From CAWBCI01 sp963787195 (GTDB taxonomy: Bacteria; Bacteroidota; Bacteroidia; Bacteroidales; JAGOPY01), in NCBI GenBank assembly GCA_963787195.1, contig CAWBCI010000026.1, positions 135,736 to 199,735 of the forward strand: DNA of 64,000 nt. Reading direction: 5' to 3'. Under the pieces are notes generated by a model. The model did no database searches. It saw only the letters and a program-made list of their open reading frames with translations, and was not told where the DNA came from. Positions 26,395 through 34,913 of this stretch are shown here, in pieces. The first letter of the stretch is position 1. Each line of letters begins with the position of its first letter. A program made the position numbers and the translations under genes.

Positions 26395-27165
26395 TTAGCA
26401 TTTAACACTCAACGATTCCCTGACCACTTTCCGGTAGCTCCTCCCTATGTTTAATACAACATCATCCACCGTAACTTCATCATAAGAAATGTTTTTTATT
26501 TTTTCTTTATTTATGATAAAAGAACGGTGGATCCTCAGGAAAATATCCGGTAATCGGGATGCCAGCTTGCTTATTTTTTCCTTGCTTACAATCTGATCAT
26601 TCAGGGTGTTGATTTTAATATAATCGGAAAGGCTTTCGATATAGATGATATCGTCGTATGGTATCTTTACAATCTTCCGGTTGGACATGACTTCCAGGAA
26701 GGATTTCTTCATCTTTTCGTTTTCATCTTTCAATTGTTGAATTAACAGTCGATTCTCTCTTATCTGGTTTATTATTAATAAAAATGAGCCGATGAAAACG
26801 AGCAAGTACAGAATGACCGCCAGTAAGATGGTATCCCTGGCATTGGGGGGAAGGTGACCGTAACTGAATTTTGCCAGGTAAATAAAAGAGAACATTAACA
26901 CGATCATTTCGAGATACAATGAAACAATGACCGTATAAAAGGTATACAGGCTGAACCTTAAAAACCTTCTCTTTAAAAAATATTTAGGTACCAGGAAGTA
27001 ATTGAAGAAATAGGAAGTTCCCAAAACAACAGGCAACAACATAGTGATGAAGAAAAAAGCGGCCGTTCCGCTTCCCCATGACGATCCGAAAACCAGTGTC
27101 AGGACTATAATCACAAGGATCCAGTAGGCAATATGATAATATGGATTGGATGAATTTTTGATCAT
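26395..27165 (-). CDS. Membrane-bound LytTR-type transcriptional regulator
   Basis: Four transmembrane helices occupy residues ~10-135, then a coiled-coil linker (NQIRENRLLIQQLKDENEKMKK) leads to a C-terminal LytTR DNA-binding domain (~160-256) with VKIPYDDIIYIESLSDYIKI and FLRIHRSFIINKEKI. There is no receiver domain, so regulation is by the membrane part. It is divergent from a small TolQ/MotA-like membrane protein, which may be its partner or target. Confidence 0.88.
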   Translation of the reverse strand: MIKNSSNPYYHIAYWILVIIVLTLVFGSSWGSGTAAFFFITMLLPVVLGTSYFFNYFLVPKYFLKRRFLRFSLYTFYTVIVSLYLEMIVLMFSFIYLAKFSYGHLPPNARDTILLAVILYLLVFIGSFLLIINQIRENRLLIQQLKDENEKMKKSFLEVMSNRKIVKIPYDDIIYIESLSDYIKINTLNDQIVSKEKISKLASRLPDIFLRIHRSFIINKEKIKNISYDEVTVDDVVLNIGRSYRKVVRESLSVKC

Positions 27166-27316
27166 TTATCTTACTAATTTCACACTAAAATCGTTAAAAG
27201 TAATATAAGTTCAAATTTAAGTCGACATATGACATGTTAAGGACCGGATTTGACCTTGATAAAACCCCTGGCAAACTATTAATTTGGCCTCAGTATTAAT
27301 TTTAAAAAATATTGTT

Positions 27317-27700
27317 ATGAAAGAATTATTTTTTATGGGAGGCCCGGGTTTCATGGGGATTTTAACAATACTGCTGATCATCATGGCGGCGTGGATCATT
27401 TATCATTTTATAAGGATATATGTCAAGAAACAAATTGATCCGGAAACTGCGCTTCGAAAACTTAATTACGGAAGGGCCATCGGCTTGTTCGCGCTTATTA
27501 CCGGTATCCTGGGACAGTTGATCGGATTATACCAGGCCTTTTCAGCCATACAAAGGGCCGGCGACATTTCCCCCTACCTGGTGTACGGTGGAATAAAAGT
27601 ATCCATGATCTCAACACTATATGGGATTTTCATTTATCTGCTTTCTTTACTTCTTTGGTTTATAGCCAGCCAGATAATCGAGAACAAACTGAAAAATTAA
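27317..27700 (+). CDS. Small MotA/TolQ/ExbB-like membrane protein
   Basis: About 127 aa with three transmembrane helices. The segment GLFALITGILGQLIGLYQAFSAIQRAGDISPYLVYGGIKVSMISTLYG resembles the proton-channel helices of the MotA/TolQ/ExbB family. It lacks the long cytoplasmic region and has no ExbD/TolR partner nearby, so channel activity is uncertain. The ATG at 27317 is preferred to the in-frame TTG at 27284. Divergent neighbour of the LytTR regulator. Confidence 0.65.
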   Translation: MKELFFMGGPGFMGILTILLIIMAAWIIYHFIRIYVKKQIDPETALRKLNYGRAIGLFALITGILGQLIGLYQAFSAIQRAGDISPYLVYGGIKVSMISTLYGIFIYLLSLLLWFIASQIIENKLKN

Positions 27701-27723
27701 ATGGGATGGTGTGGCAGAATATG

Positions 27724-27769
27724 ATTTCAGAATTCAGATTTCAGACGTCTGAAATCTGAATTCTGAAAT
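27724..27769. repeat. Perfect 46-bp palindrome
   Basis: The two 23-bp arms are exactly complementary with the centre at GAC|GTC (27746/27747). It is built from GATTTCAG/GAATTCAG units and lies between two convergent genes. No T-run on either side. Confidence 0.85.
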
Positions 27770-27780
27770 GTGCTTTGTAA

Positions 27781-28407
27781 CTACTTCCTCAATTTAAAAT
27801 CGATCCCAAACATCTGGTATCCCAGCACAAAACCATTATTTCCGAAATACAGGCTGAGGGGGCGGATCTCAAAGGCAAGCCGCCTATTTTCAGGGGCTAT
27901 TCGTATTGCCAGGGAGGCCCCTGCCCCAACATATAATAACCTGAAATATTCTGAACTGCTATTGTTTTCCTGGTGCCATCCGCCGGTCCCCAGTATTCCC
28001 CTTGAATAATTTACAAAGATGCCTCCTGTAGTAACCAATGATACGGCCCTGTTTTTCAGCAGATCATAATGAAGGTTCAATCCAAAGCTCGTGGATCTGT
28101 AAAACTGGTCCCTGACATCGGTCATGATCAGGGGGCTAAAACCCCCGAATGTAATATTGGGATTTATCCTTAACCTTTCCTTTTCCCCCAAACTTTTCTG
28201 CCATCCTATGGAATAAACCAATCCAAATCCCATTTCCTTCCGGCCTTCATTGTAGCCTATGCCCAATCCCGTTCGTATGGAGGACTTTCTGAATTCGTAT
28301 TCCTGAGAATATGTTACTCTAAAAGCCGTAAAGAAAATGAGTAAAAAGAAAAGCAAGGTTTTAAGCCCGCTACTGTTGCTTATCCATTTTTGGTAATCTT
28401 TATTCAT
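27781..28407 (-). CDS. Outer-membrane beta-barrel-like protein
   Basis: Signal peptide ~1-34, then alternating amphipathic strands (GLGIGYNEGRK, FGLVYSIGWQKS, SFGLNLHYDL, ASLAIRIAPE, FEIRPLSLYFG) ending in an aromatic/basic strand (FGIDFKLRK), all typical of an 8-10-strand outer-membrane barrel. Family not recognised. Probably co-transcribed with the following similar gene upstream at 28466. Confidence 0.65.
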   Translation of the reverse strand: MNKDYQKWISNSSGLKTLLFFLLIFFTAFRVTYSQEYEFRKSSIRTGLGIGYNEGRKEMGFGLVYSIGWQKSLGEKERLRINPNITFGGFSPLIMTDVRDQFYRSTSFGLNLHYDLLKNRAVSLVTTGGIFVNYSRGILGTGGWHQENNSSSEYFRLLYVGAGASLAIRIAPENRRLAFEIRPLSLYFGNNGFVLGYQMFGIDFKLRK

Positions 28408-28439
28408 GAGATTTTCTTTTATCTTTCATCAATCTCCCT

Positions 28440-28467
28440 CTACACTCTACACTCTACACTCTACACT
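28440..28467. repeat. CTACACT tandem repeat
   Basis: Four perfect 7-bp CTACACT units between two barrel-protein genes; the last two bases overlap the 3' end of the gene at 28466. Confidence 0.85.
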
Positions 28468-29071
28468 AAAATTCATGGTGGTAACCGATTGAAAAGGTTA
28501 TCGGCGCGGGTTCGGTGATATCAGTAATGCGTGGATCATTCTTCATCCGCTTATAATCATCATCAAAATCAGGGTCCCTGAATAAATAGTCCAACTCTAT
28601 ATCGAAGCCGTTCTTCTTACTTGTTCCGAACCTAAGCTGACCGACTAAACCAGCAGAGAATCCTTTGTAGATTTTGTTGTACTCAGATCCTACACTAGTG
28701 CCTTTCAAATCATTTTCTATAAGAATCTCCGAATTTGTGCCGTACATCACTTTACCGGCCAGCCGGAAGGATTTGAGGGTTGTTTTGGGAATAATATATC
28801 CCAGTGCCCCTATCTGCCATCCAAAACCAATCAAGTAATATCCTCCTGAAACAAAAAAGCCCAGACGCTCAATAGGCGAAACTTCAAATTTAGCACCAAG
28901 GAAGCCTCCGTAATCAATCCCATAACCAAATCCTATGTCATACATATGATGAAGGCTTATTTTCTCCTGCTTTTGAGGGTTTATTTCATCCCTCACCTTT
29001 ATCTGGGGAAAGACAAACAAAGGCAGCAAAAAAAAGCACACTATGAACGCGAAATTTTTTGTAAGTCTCAT
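28466..29071 (-). CDS. Outer-membrane beta-barrel-like protein
   Basis: 201 aa with a signal peptide (~1-22) and barrel-type strands (YDIGFGYGIDYGGFLGAKFEV, RLGFFVSGGYYLIGFGWQIGALGY, FSAGLVGQLRFG, FDIELDYLFRD) ending with ITFSIGYHHEF. It has the same architecture as the 27781 gene but no close sequence similarity. Not assigned to a family. Confidence 0.65.
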   Translation of the reverse strand: MRLTKNFAFIVCFFLLPLFVFPQIKVRDEINPQKQEKISLHHMYDIGFGYGIDYGGFLGAKFEVSPIERLGFFVSGGYYLIGFGWQIGALGYIIPKTTLKSFRLAGKVMYGTNSEILIENDLKGTSVGSEYNKIYKGFSAGLVGQLRFGTSKKNGFDIELDYLFRDPDFDDDYKRMKNDPRITDITEPAPITFSIGYHHEF

Positions 29072-29200
29072 GGCAAAATGATTTTTATAAGATTTCTTTA
29101 CAAGTTTAAAAAATCATTCTTTATAGATGAAGTAAAATGACAATTTAGATTTTGTAAAAATAGGCCTCCTTTAATTATCTGAATTTTTGATCAAAATGCC

Positions 29201-29208
29201 TACTTTTG
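29201..29208 (+). promoter_or_regulatory. Predicted -7 element of the ubiE-crcB-DUF190 operon
   Basis: TACTTTTG, exact TAnnTTTG, 20 nt before the ATG at 29229. It argues against in-frame starts at 29187 and 29196. Confidence 0.5.
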
Positions 29209-29228
29209 ACTTTTCTAATTATCAATTT

Positions 29229-29963
29229 ATGTCAGATAAGAATCCGGGTGTAAAAGCCGGGGCGCCGAGGCCCTTACATAAGATATTTACGGAGGTGCCC
29301 GGGCAGTACGATCTTATAAACCGACTTTTTACACTTCGCCTGGATGAGAGCTGGAGGAAGAAAGCGGTGAAAGAATGCCTGGCAGATAAGCCTCAACGGA
29401 TCATGGACCTATGCACCGGCACGGGCGACCTGGCCATGCGGCTTTCCAGGAACTCTTCCAATGGCACCCAAATTACCGGCTATGATTACAGCCCCCCCAT
29501 GCTGGAAATCGCGAAAGAAAAAGTCTCTAAAGCCGGTTTGCAGAATATCCGCCTGGTTCATGGGGATGCGGCAGACATGCCCTTTGATGACGGACAATTT
29601 GATACCATCGGTATAGCTTTTGCATTCCGCAACCTGACTTATAAAAACCCGGATACACCTAAATTCCTCGCGGAGATCAACCGGGTGCTCAGGAAAGGAG
29701 GGCGCTTTGTCATAGTCGAGAGCAGCCAGCCTGCTTCCCCGATTATGAAAGCCCTCAGCCGGATCTATACCAAAATTATTGTCTACCGCCTGGGCAGCCT
29801 CATTTCCGGGAACAAGGCAGCTTACCGCTACCTGGCCTATTCCGTCATAAATTATTATAAACCTGAAGAAATTGTGGCCTTGCTGAAACAATACGGATTC
29901 AGCCAGATTAGCTATAAACGATTATTCGGCGGGGTTGCCGCCATACATACAGCCATCAAATGA
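29229..29963 (+). CDS. ubiE: Demethylmenaquinone methyltransferase / UbiE family
   Basis: Last step of menaquinone synthesis: methylates demethylmenaquinone with SAM. UbiE signatures are clear: the N-terminal FTEVPGQYDLINRLFTLRLDE stretch, SAM motif I DLCTGTGDLA, motif II GDAADMPFDDGQFDTI and AFRNLTYKNP. About 244 aa from the preferred ATG. The ATG of crcB overlaps its stop (ATGA), showing an operon. Confidence 0.93.
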   Translation: MSDKNPGVKAGAPRPLHKIFTEVPGQYDLINRLFTLRLDESWRKKAVKECLADKPQRIMDLCTGTGDLAMRLSRNSSNGTQITGYDYSPPMLEIAKEKVSKAGLQNIRLVHGDAADMPFDDGQFDTIGIAFAFRNLTYKNPDTPKFLAEINRVLRKGGRFVIVESSQPASPIMKALSRIYTKIIVYRLGSLISGNKAAYRYLAYSVINYYKPEEIVALLKQYGFSQISYKRLFGGVAAIHTAIK

Positions 29964-30346
29964 AACTTATCATGCTGCTTAGCGGTGGTGCCATCGGAAC
30001 GGTATTGAGATACCTGGTTTCAGGCTACAGCCATCGCATATTCGAGACGACTTTTCCCCTGGGGACACTCGTGGTGAACCTGGTCGGTTCTTTTCTGATC
30101 GGCCTCACCTGGGGACTGACCGAAAGCCAGAATTTTTCGCCCAACCTGAAAGCATTCATATTTATCGGCATATTCGGCGGATTCACTACCTTTTCATCCT
30201 TTTCGCTGGAGACCCTTGAACTGATCCGCAGCGGTGCTGCAGGTTTAGGTATCCTGAACATCCTGCTGAGTAATATCCTGGGGCTGGGACTAGTGTTTTT
30301 AGGATTGATTTCCGGTAAGGCTATTGTTCAACTCATTAAATTATGA
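29960..30346 (+). CDS. crcB: Fluoride channel FluC/CrcB
   Basis: Dual-topology fluoride exporter of the inner membrane. Four helices in 128 aa; conserved GTVLRYL (N-terminal), GTLVVNLVGSFLIG and GIFGGFTTFSSFSLE carry the Asn, Phe-box and Na+-site positions. It overlaps ubiE by 4 bp and the in-frame DUF190 gene follows directly. No fluoride riboswitch was seen upstream. Confidence 0.93.
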   Translation: MKLIMLLSGGAIGTVLRYLVSGYSHRIFETTFPLGTLVVNLVGSFLIGLTWGLTESQNFSPNLKAFIFIGIFGGFTTFSSFSLETLELIRSGAAGLGILNILLSNILGLGLVFLGLISGKAIVQLIKL

Positions 30347-30350
30347 TCTT

Positions 30351-30698
30351 ATGAAACTTCCGCAAGAAGGCACGCTATTGCGCATCTTTATAGGTGAAGA
30401 TGACCGCTATCAAGGGAAACCCCTTTACGAAGCCATCGTGATGAGAGCCCGGGAACTGCAGTTTGCAGGGGCTACCGTGATTCGAGGGATAATGGGCTTC
30501 GGAGCCGAGAGCCGCATACATACCGCCAAAGTCCTTAGGCTATCGGAAGACCTGCCCATCATTATCGAAATCATCGACACCCGCGACAAGATCGATGAGA
30601 TCATTCCTTTCCTGGACGAAACCGTAAAAGAAGGCCTCATAACCCTGGAAAAAGTTCAGGTAATAAAGTACCGGCACAGTAAGAGCGAGCTGGATTGA
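30351..30698 (+). CDS. DUF190 protein (CrcB-associated)
   Basis: 115-aa cytoplasmic protein with a PII-like ferredoxin fold by family. Recognised from LRIFIGEDDRYQGKPLYEAIVMRARELQFAGATVIRGIMGFGAESRIHT. DUF190 genes usually accompany crcB, as here (4 nt after the crcB stop), which suggests a regulatory part in fluoride export. Start at 30351 chosen over the in-frame TTG at 30324 that overlaps crcB. Confidence 0.9.
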   Translation: MKLPQEGTLLRIFIGEDDRYQGKPLYEAIVMRARELQFAGATVIRGIMGFGAESRIHTAKVLRLSEDLPIIIEIIDTRDKIDEIIPFLDETVKEGLITLEKVQVIKYRHSKSELD

Positions 30699-30715
30699 AC
30701 TTTGAGTATTGAACC

Positions 30716-31648
30716 TTAAACCGTAACTTTCTTCTCTTCCGGCAAAATGCTCAGTTCAACCAATTGTCCGCGGCGGATAAGCGTTATGGTTGTAAGCTGA
30801 AAGATATTTTCATTAGTCAGCATTTTAAAAAGGTTTGATGAGCTGGTAACCCTTTCTCCGGAAAAATACACTATGATATCTCCTTCCTGCAGTCCGGCTT
30901 TTTGCGCGGGGGAATTGCCTTCCACACTAATGATCAACAGTCCTTTATTTGCTTCAAGCTTATGATAGTTACGGACTCTCGGATGGATCTCTATCTCCTG
31001 CATCATAATGCCCAAATAGCCTTTTCTGATTTTACCATATTCTATAAGTTGCCGGGCCACTTCCTTGGCAGTGTTGATATCGATGGCGAAGCTCAGTCCG
31101 TGCGCTCCCATGATGATGGCGGTATTAATTCCCACCACCTCGCCATCTGAATTGATCAGCGGTCCCCCGGAGTTACCGGGGTTAAGGGCCGCGTCGGTTT
31201 GCAACACATTGTCGATAAACTGCCCCTGTGGAGTGCGTAAAGTCCTCCCCACGCCGCTAAGTATGCCACTTGAAACCGAATGCTGGTATCCCAGCGGGTT
31301 TCCGATGGCTATCAGGAGTTGCCCAATCTGCAATTCATGGGAATCGCCCAGTTTGGCCACCGAATAACCCTCACCGTAAATCTTGAGGATGGCTATATCG
31401 GTGTCAGGGTCCCGGCCGATGACATCGGCCGTATATTCAGAACCATCCAGTATGGTTACCTTGATCGTTCCTTTGAGAGCTATCACATGCGAATTGGTAA
31501 AAACCATGCCATCACTGGAAAAGATAAAGCCTGAGCCGGAACCGACCAGGAAATCCTTCCCGTTCCTTTTATCTATAAGATCTACCCTGACAACTGCATT
31601 CTTTACCTGGTTTATTGCATTTATAATAATGCTTGAAAAACTGTCCAT
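30716..31648 (-). CDS. HtrA/DegP-like serine protease without signal peptide
   Basis: Trypsin-like protease plus one PDZ domain (310 aa). Catalytic His in FTNSHVIALKG, Asp in DTDIAILKI and Ser in NPGNSGGPLINS are complete; the C-terminal PDZ (~215-300) shows GLLIISVEGNSPAQKAGLQEGDIIVYF. The N-terminus has no signal peptide or membrane helix, so it is probably cytoplasmic, unusual for DegP-type but known for a subgroup of HtrA-like enzymes. Convergent with the DUF190 gene. Confidence 0.92.
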   Translation of the reverse strand: MDSFSSIIINAINQVKNAVVRVDLIDKRNGKDFLVGSGSGFIFSSDGMVFTNSHVIALKGTIKVTILDGSEYTADVIGRDPDTDIAILKIYGEGYSVAKLGDSHELQIGQLLIAIGNPLGYQHSVSSGILSGVGRTLRTPQGQFIDNVLQTDAALNPGNSGGPLINSDGEVVGINTAIIMGAHGLSFAIDINTAKEVARQLIEYGKIRKGYLGIMMQEIEIHPRVRNYHKLEANKGLLIISVEGNSPAQKAGLQEGDIIVYFSGERVTSSSNLFKMLTNENIFQLTTITLIRRGQLVELSILPEEKKVTV

Positions 31649-32110
31649 TTATTTCCTTTCTTCAAAATAAAAAGAAAGCTTATCAAGAATTGAACCAGAG
31701 GGCATGTTGTCATTGAGGAAGGAACAATTGACAGGTGGAACAGTGGAAAGGTGGAAAAGTGATAAGGTGATATGGTGGAATTGTATCTAAGGAGGGACTC
31801 CCGTATTTCCGTAAGTTCCGGAGGGAGGACGCAAAATCCAGTTCAAAGTTCAAAATTCAAAGTGAAGAGTTTAAGTTGATTAGTTATTAAGTTTTGTCTG
31901 GTGCTTGGTAGGAATAGAAACACAATATCAGCTGAACACACGTACTTCGTCCTTAAAGGACGGCACAACAATAGCCCCGGCCTTAGGGCCGGGGGCTTGA
32001 ATGAACCAGTCCGTACCCCATCCCGAAGGGACAACACGACATAGGCCCGGGCCTTAAAAGTTGGTTCTCCTGATATTTTTATTCAGGAAAATTTAAAGAA
32101 ACAATAAGCT
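31649..32110. other. Repeat-rich intergenic region
   Basis: No gene. Contains gtggaa/ggtgat simple repeats (31735-31775), copy A of the 111-bp repeat (31839-31949), and REP-like hairpins: GTCCTTAAAGGAC (31949-31961) and GCCCCGGCCTTAGGGCCGGGGGC (31974-31996), then a cccgaaggg unit (32022-32030). Confidence 0.7.
31839..31949. repeat. 111-bp direct repeat, copy A
   Basis: Matches 32831-32941 with four mismatches and no gaps (offset 992). Begins with a ttcaaa-rich stretch and ends at cgtacttcg before a REP-like hairpin. Confidence 0.9.
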
Positions 32111-32416
32111 CTATAAGAAAGCTGCTGCCCCTCCTAAAACAGCACCAAAAACAGTAATTAGTAAAATAATCCCTATTAATGAAATCACTAATCCTGCAAT
32201 GGCTAATCCTTTTGGCTGTTTAAATACACCAACAAAAGATAATATTAGCCCTAACAACCATAGGACCCAACCTAAAAAAGGGACCCAACCTAAAAATATT
32301 GCGATTAGAGCCAGAACAAAACCAGCAGTTCCAACACCATTCGATCGCTTATCAGTCTGATTAATAATCACTGTCTGTCCAGATTGACTTTGTGGGTTTA
32401 GAGTATCATTCATCAT
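32111..32416 (-). CDS. Small membrane protein, DUF4190-like
   Basis: 101 aa: a ~25-residue hydrophilic N-terminus and two or three transmembrane helices rich in Gly/Leu/Trp (GTAGFVLALIAIFLGWVPFLGWVLWLLGLILSFVGVF, then GLAIAGLVISLIGIILLI). The layout matches DUF4190-type proteins of unknown function. It is enclosed by the two copies of the 111-bp repeat and may have moved or been duplicated with them. Confidence 0.6.
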   Translation of the reverse strand: MMNDTLNPQSQSGQTVIINQTDKRSNGVGTAGFVLALIAIFLGWVPFLGWVLWLLGLILSFVGVFKQPKGLAIAGLVISLIGIILLITVFGAVLGGAAAFL

Positions 32417-33033
32417 TTTTACTTTATTTAGTATTTCCTACTCGTATGGCTTTTCGGAATACGCCCCGTTTATTGATGTGGTCGCTGGACTCCACTTCCT
32501 TTTAATTTCATGTCGGCTGTCTCAAACTTTCCTAAAAGGATTGAGTATATGTACAGGCTACAATTATTTTGCTTATATCTATGTTAAGAATTAGTAATGA
32601 TTTTTTGGAAGAAGACTTGACAGCACTTATAGTTTCAGCCTTAGTAAATGTTTTTGGCTTGGTTTTTTCACAAGCTAAATTTCAAAATTATTTTTTGAAA
32701 TTCCAAATTTAATTAGATAAAAGTTGAATTATATTTTGCTGATGGCAGATTTAAGAGTTCCGTCCTAAGAAAATGGCACAACAATAGACCCCCTTGAATT
32801 TTATAGCCCTTAAAGGAGCGACACAAATCCCAGTTCAAAGTTCAAAATTCAAAGTGATGAGTTTAAGTTGATTAGTTATTTAGTTTTGTCTGGAGCTTGG
32901 TAGGAATAGAAACACAATATCAGCTGAACGCACGTACTTCGACCTGAAAGGAGGTCACCGCAATAGCCCGGGTATTTATGCCTGGGGAAAAGGACGCCCT
33001 TAAAATCGCAAGTCCTGAAAGGACGACACTGGG
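32417..33033. other. Repeat-rich intergenic region
   Basis: No gene. 32420-32760 is AT-rich with no recognisable element. From 32760 there are three REP-like units of the form CCT(N)AAAGG...CAC(A/C)(A/G)CAATAG near 32762, 32808 and 32942, plus copy B of the 111-bp repeat. Confidence 0.6.
32831..32941. repeat. 111-bp direct repeat, copy B
   Basis: Second copy of the 31839-31949 repeat, same orientation, about 96% identical. Confidence 0.9.
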
Positions 33034-33087
33034 CCGGCAAAGGCCGGGATCTGGTAGCGGAATGCAGACAGGGAATGAATTCAGATT
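33034..33087. repeat. 54-bp direct repeat, left copy
   Basis: Aligns with 38197-38250 in the same orientation with three mismatches; core GGCCGGGATCTGGTAGCGG followed by AATGCAGACAGGGAATGAA. The pair brackets the accessory genes 33101-37541. Confidence 0.85.
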
Positions 33088-33100
33088 ATTTAAAGATATT

Positions 33101-33763
33101 TCATCCCTGATTTATTATACTTTGAAGTTTCATCCTGTCAATACCACCTCCTTGTTGAGAAATATCTCCTATCTCGCTTTGTTCTTTAATAAATCCGTTT
33201 TCTATCAAAACATCAGAAATTAAATCCTGAAAAGCATTTTTCACTCTTGAGTATCTAAAGAAGACCTTTATAATAGGAGATCTTTTTTGCGCTACTATAC
33301 TTAATTTTTTCTCGAAGAAGCTTGGTATTGTCAAACTGACTAAGCGCCTATACTCATTTCTAGTCATATTCCGATAATTTATCGAAGTATCTACACTATT
33401 TAAAGGGTATGGCGAAATGTCGATTATCAAAAATCCAATTTCATTACAAATTTTTAAAAATTCTTTTTTGTTTGATATTGAAATGTTTAAAGCTTCTTCC
33501 AAATCACTCCTGTGAAAAAATTGACTGTTTTTTGTCTCGGGATTATAAATATATTTTTTCATTTTACCCCAAAGCGGAGCTTCGGCAATCATCAAATACC
33601 TGACCTTTTCTATATTTTCCAAATTTTCGAACCATATCTTGTTTATTTCATTATAAGAGCTTTCCAAATAAGCATCTTCCTTTACGAATTCGTCTGATAA
33701 TCCTAGTCTTTTATAAAATGATTCAATTATAGGTTTGTTGGGTTCGTAATCTATATTTTTCAT
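33101..33763 (-). CDS. Hypothetical protein, island gene
   Basis: Not recognised with confidence. 220 aa, no signal peptide or membrane helix, Lys/Ile/Asn-rich and lower in GC than the core genes. The core RYLMIAEAPLWGKMKKYIYNP followed ~50 residues later by EIGFLIIDISPYPLN vaguely resembles the strand-loop pattern of uracil-DNA-glycosylase-like folds ('GEAPG', then a second strand), but the usual motif is not intact. It has its own predicted promoter (33780). Confidence 0.55.
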   Translation of the reverse strand: MKNIDYEPNKPIIESFYKRLGLSDEFVKEDAYLESSYNEINKIWFENLENIEKVRYLMIAEAPLWGKMKKYIYNPETKNSQFFHRSDLEEALNISISNKKEFLKICNEIGFLIIDISPYPLNSVDTSINYRNMTRNEYRRLVSLTIPSFFEKKLSIVAQKRSPIIKVFFRYSRVKNAFQDLISDVLIENGFIKEQSEIGDISQQGGGIDRMKLQSIINQG

Positions 33764-33779
33764 GAATTCAATTATTAAT

Positions 33780-33787
33780 CAAATATA
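33780..33787 (-). promoter_or_regulatory. Predicted -7 element of the 33101 gene
   Basis: Minus-strand TATATTTG, exact TAnnTTTG, 17 nt before the ATG at 33763, with a TTTTG 22 nt further upstream. Confidence 0.45.
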
Positions 33788-33881
33788 AATATCATCGTGA
33801 AATTCTATGCAAAATGACTTTGAAAAAGGAATTAACTTATATAATGATATTTTCGGTTTTGAGCGTTAATATTATATCTCC

Positions 33882-34103
33882 CTATTCCCCTTCCCCAAGA
33901 AAATAAATAGAATGAAGGGGTAATTTATTCTTCTTTTCATCCGACAGATTATTGTAGTATTCCTGCCACAATTCAATAAAGCGTTCAATATCTATAAGTT
34001 CGATGTGTTTTGAGAAGCTGCGGGCTTCCTGGATTGCTGTTTGTTTGGCTCTCGCCATCATGAGTAATACAATTTGTAAAACCGTCTTGGTATTTTCACT
34101 CAA
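33882..34103 (-). pseudogene. C-terminal remnant of an Mrr-type restriction endonuclease
   Basis: 73 codons from a TTG at 34103, overlapping the 3' end of the preceding gene by 8 bp. The stretch AIQEARSF..KHIELIDIERFIELWQEYY and the end LPLHSIYFLGEGE resemble the last ~60 residues of Mrr-like endonucleases (second half of the Mrr_cat domain and its tail). The DNA-binding domain and catalytic D...QxK region are missing. Most likely a gene truncated by deletion and now fused to the end of the operon; a small intact gene of unknown function is the alternative. Confidence 0.45.
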
Positions 34104-34911
34104 ATAACCTTGTCTGCCTTTCGATTTTAGGATGAAAAGTCCCGATGATCATAAAGGGATTCCGTGAAACGTAATGATTCAATTTAGTTGTTCCTAAAAA
34201 GAAATGCAGGTCTTTAGTTTTGGAGAAATCATCAAAATATTTTTTTCTTACGTCTTCAATAGCCTTTTTTTCGTTCCCTTCATGTCTTGCAAGGCAATTC
34301 CAGTAAAGTTGTCCGGTCTCCCAGTCTTCTATCATCATATGGCTTTCTGTGCCTTGATTGTCTTTGAACACGAATTTGAACTTATACGGTAATTTCTGGA
34401 CAACTATAAATCTTCCTTCGGACGTCGTTTCAAAAATATTAAGCTGGTTTAACTTTTCCAGTCTGGCTGTGTCCCAGTTCCGTTCCACACTTTCGGCTGT
34501 GAAATCCATAATTTCAGTCGGCTTGAAAACGGCTAATGAAGTACAAATATTTTTATCTTTTGCTTCTGCAATAAGTTCGGAAAGATTGTAATAAATCTTC
34601 CCGAGACAAATTTTCTTTCGCTCATGCCAGTTCCCGGCGGAAACAATATGGCCTGTTACTTTAATTTCTTCGTCAATGGTTTTAGGCCGAAAACTTTCCG
34701 GTCTGAAATCATTGTTATTTTTTACCAGATCCACTTCTATCCAGTCATATTTCTTGTACTGCTCGTTATATGATTTTTGCCGAAACCGAACCGGATAAAT
34801 TCTTATCCATGTGCCATCTTCCCTAAAACCAGCTGTGCATACAAGTTCATCATACTTGGAGGAAAGTGTCGGATAGGTTTTTACAGTGATCAGTACTTTT
34901 GTCAATGCCAT
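34096..34911 (-). CDS. Uncharacterised DUF488-neighbour protein
   Basis: 271 aa, soluble. The N-terminus (TKVLITVKTYPTLSSKYDELVCTAGFREDGTWIRIYPVRFR) and the middle (YKKYDWIEVDL...DFRPESFRP) are strongly patterned and belong to a family I know only as the gene next to SocA-like/DUF488 proteins; no function is assigned. It starts 2 nt after that gene and overlaps the Mrr remnant by 8 bp, so the three are translationally coupled. The constant pairing suggests that both proteins act together, possibly on nucleic acid or in defence; this is inference. Confidence 0.7.
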   Translation of the reverse strand: MALTKVLITVKTYPTLSSKYDELVCTAGFREDGTWIRIYPVRFRQKSYNEQYKKYDWIEVDLVKNNNDFRPESFRPKTIDEEIKVTGHIVSAGNWHERKKICLGKIYYNLSELIAEAKDKNICTSLAVFKPTEIMDFTAESVERNWDTARLEKLNQLNIFETTSEGRFIVVQKLPYKFKFVFKDNQGTESHMMIEDWETGQLYWNCLARHEGNEKKAIEDVRKKYFDDFSKTKDLHFFLGTTKLNHYVSRNPFMIIGTFHPKIERQTRLFE

Positions 34912-34913
34912 TA

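Noticed and set aside
29100..29228. Fluoride riboswitch for crcB
   Set aside because: The crcB motif consensus was not seen, and crcB is the second gene in its operon.
29187..29963. TTG or ATG start upstream in ubiE
   Set aside because: Both lie upstream of or inside the predicted -7 box at 29201; the family start fits 29229.
31843..32037. Minus-strand frame of 64 codons
   Set aside because: It covers the 111-bp repeat and the REP-like hairpins; repeat copy B does not keep the frame open in the same way.
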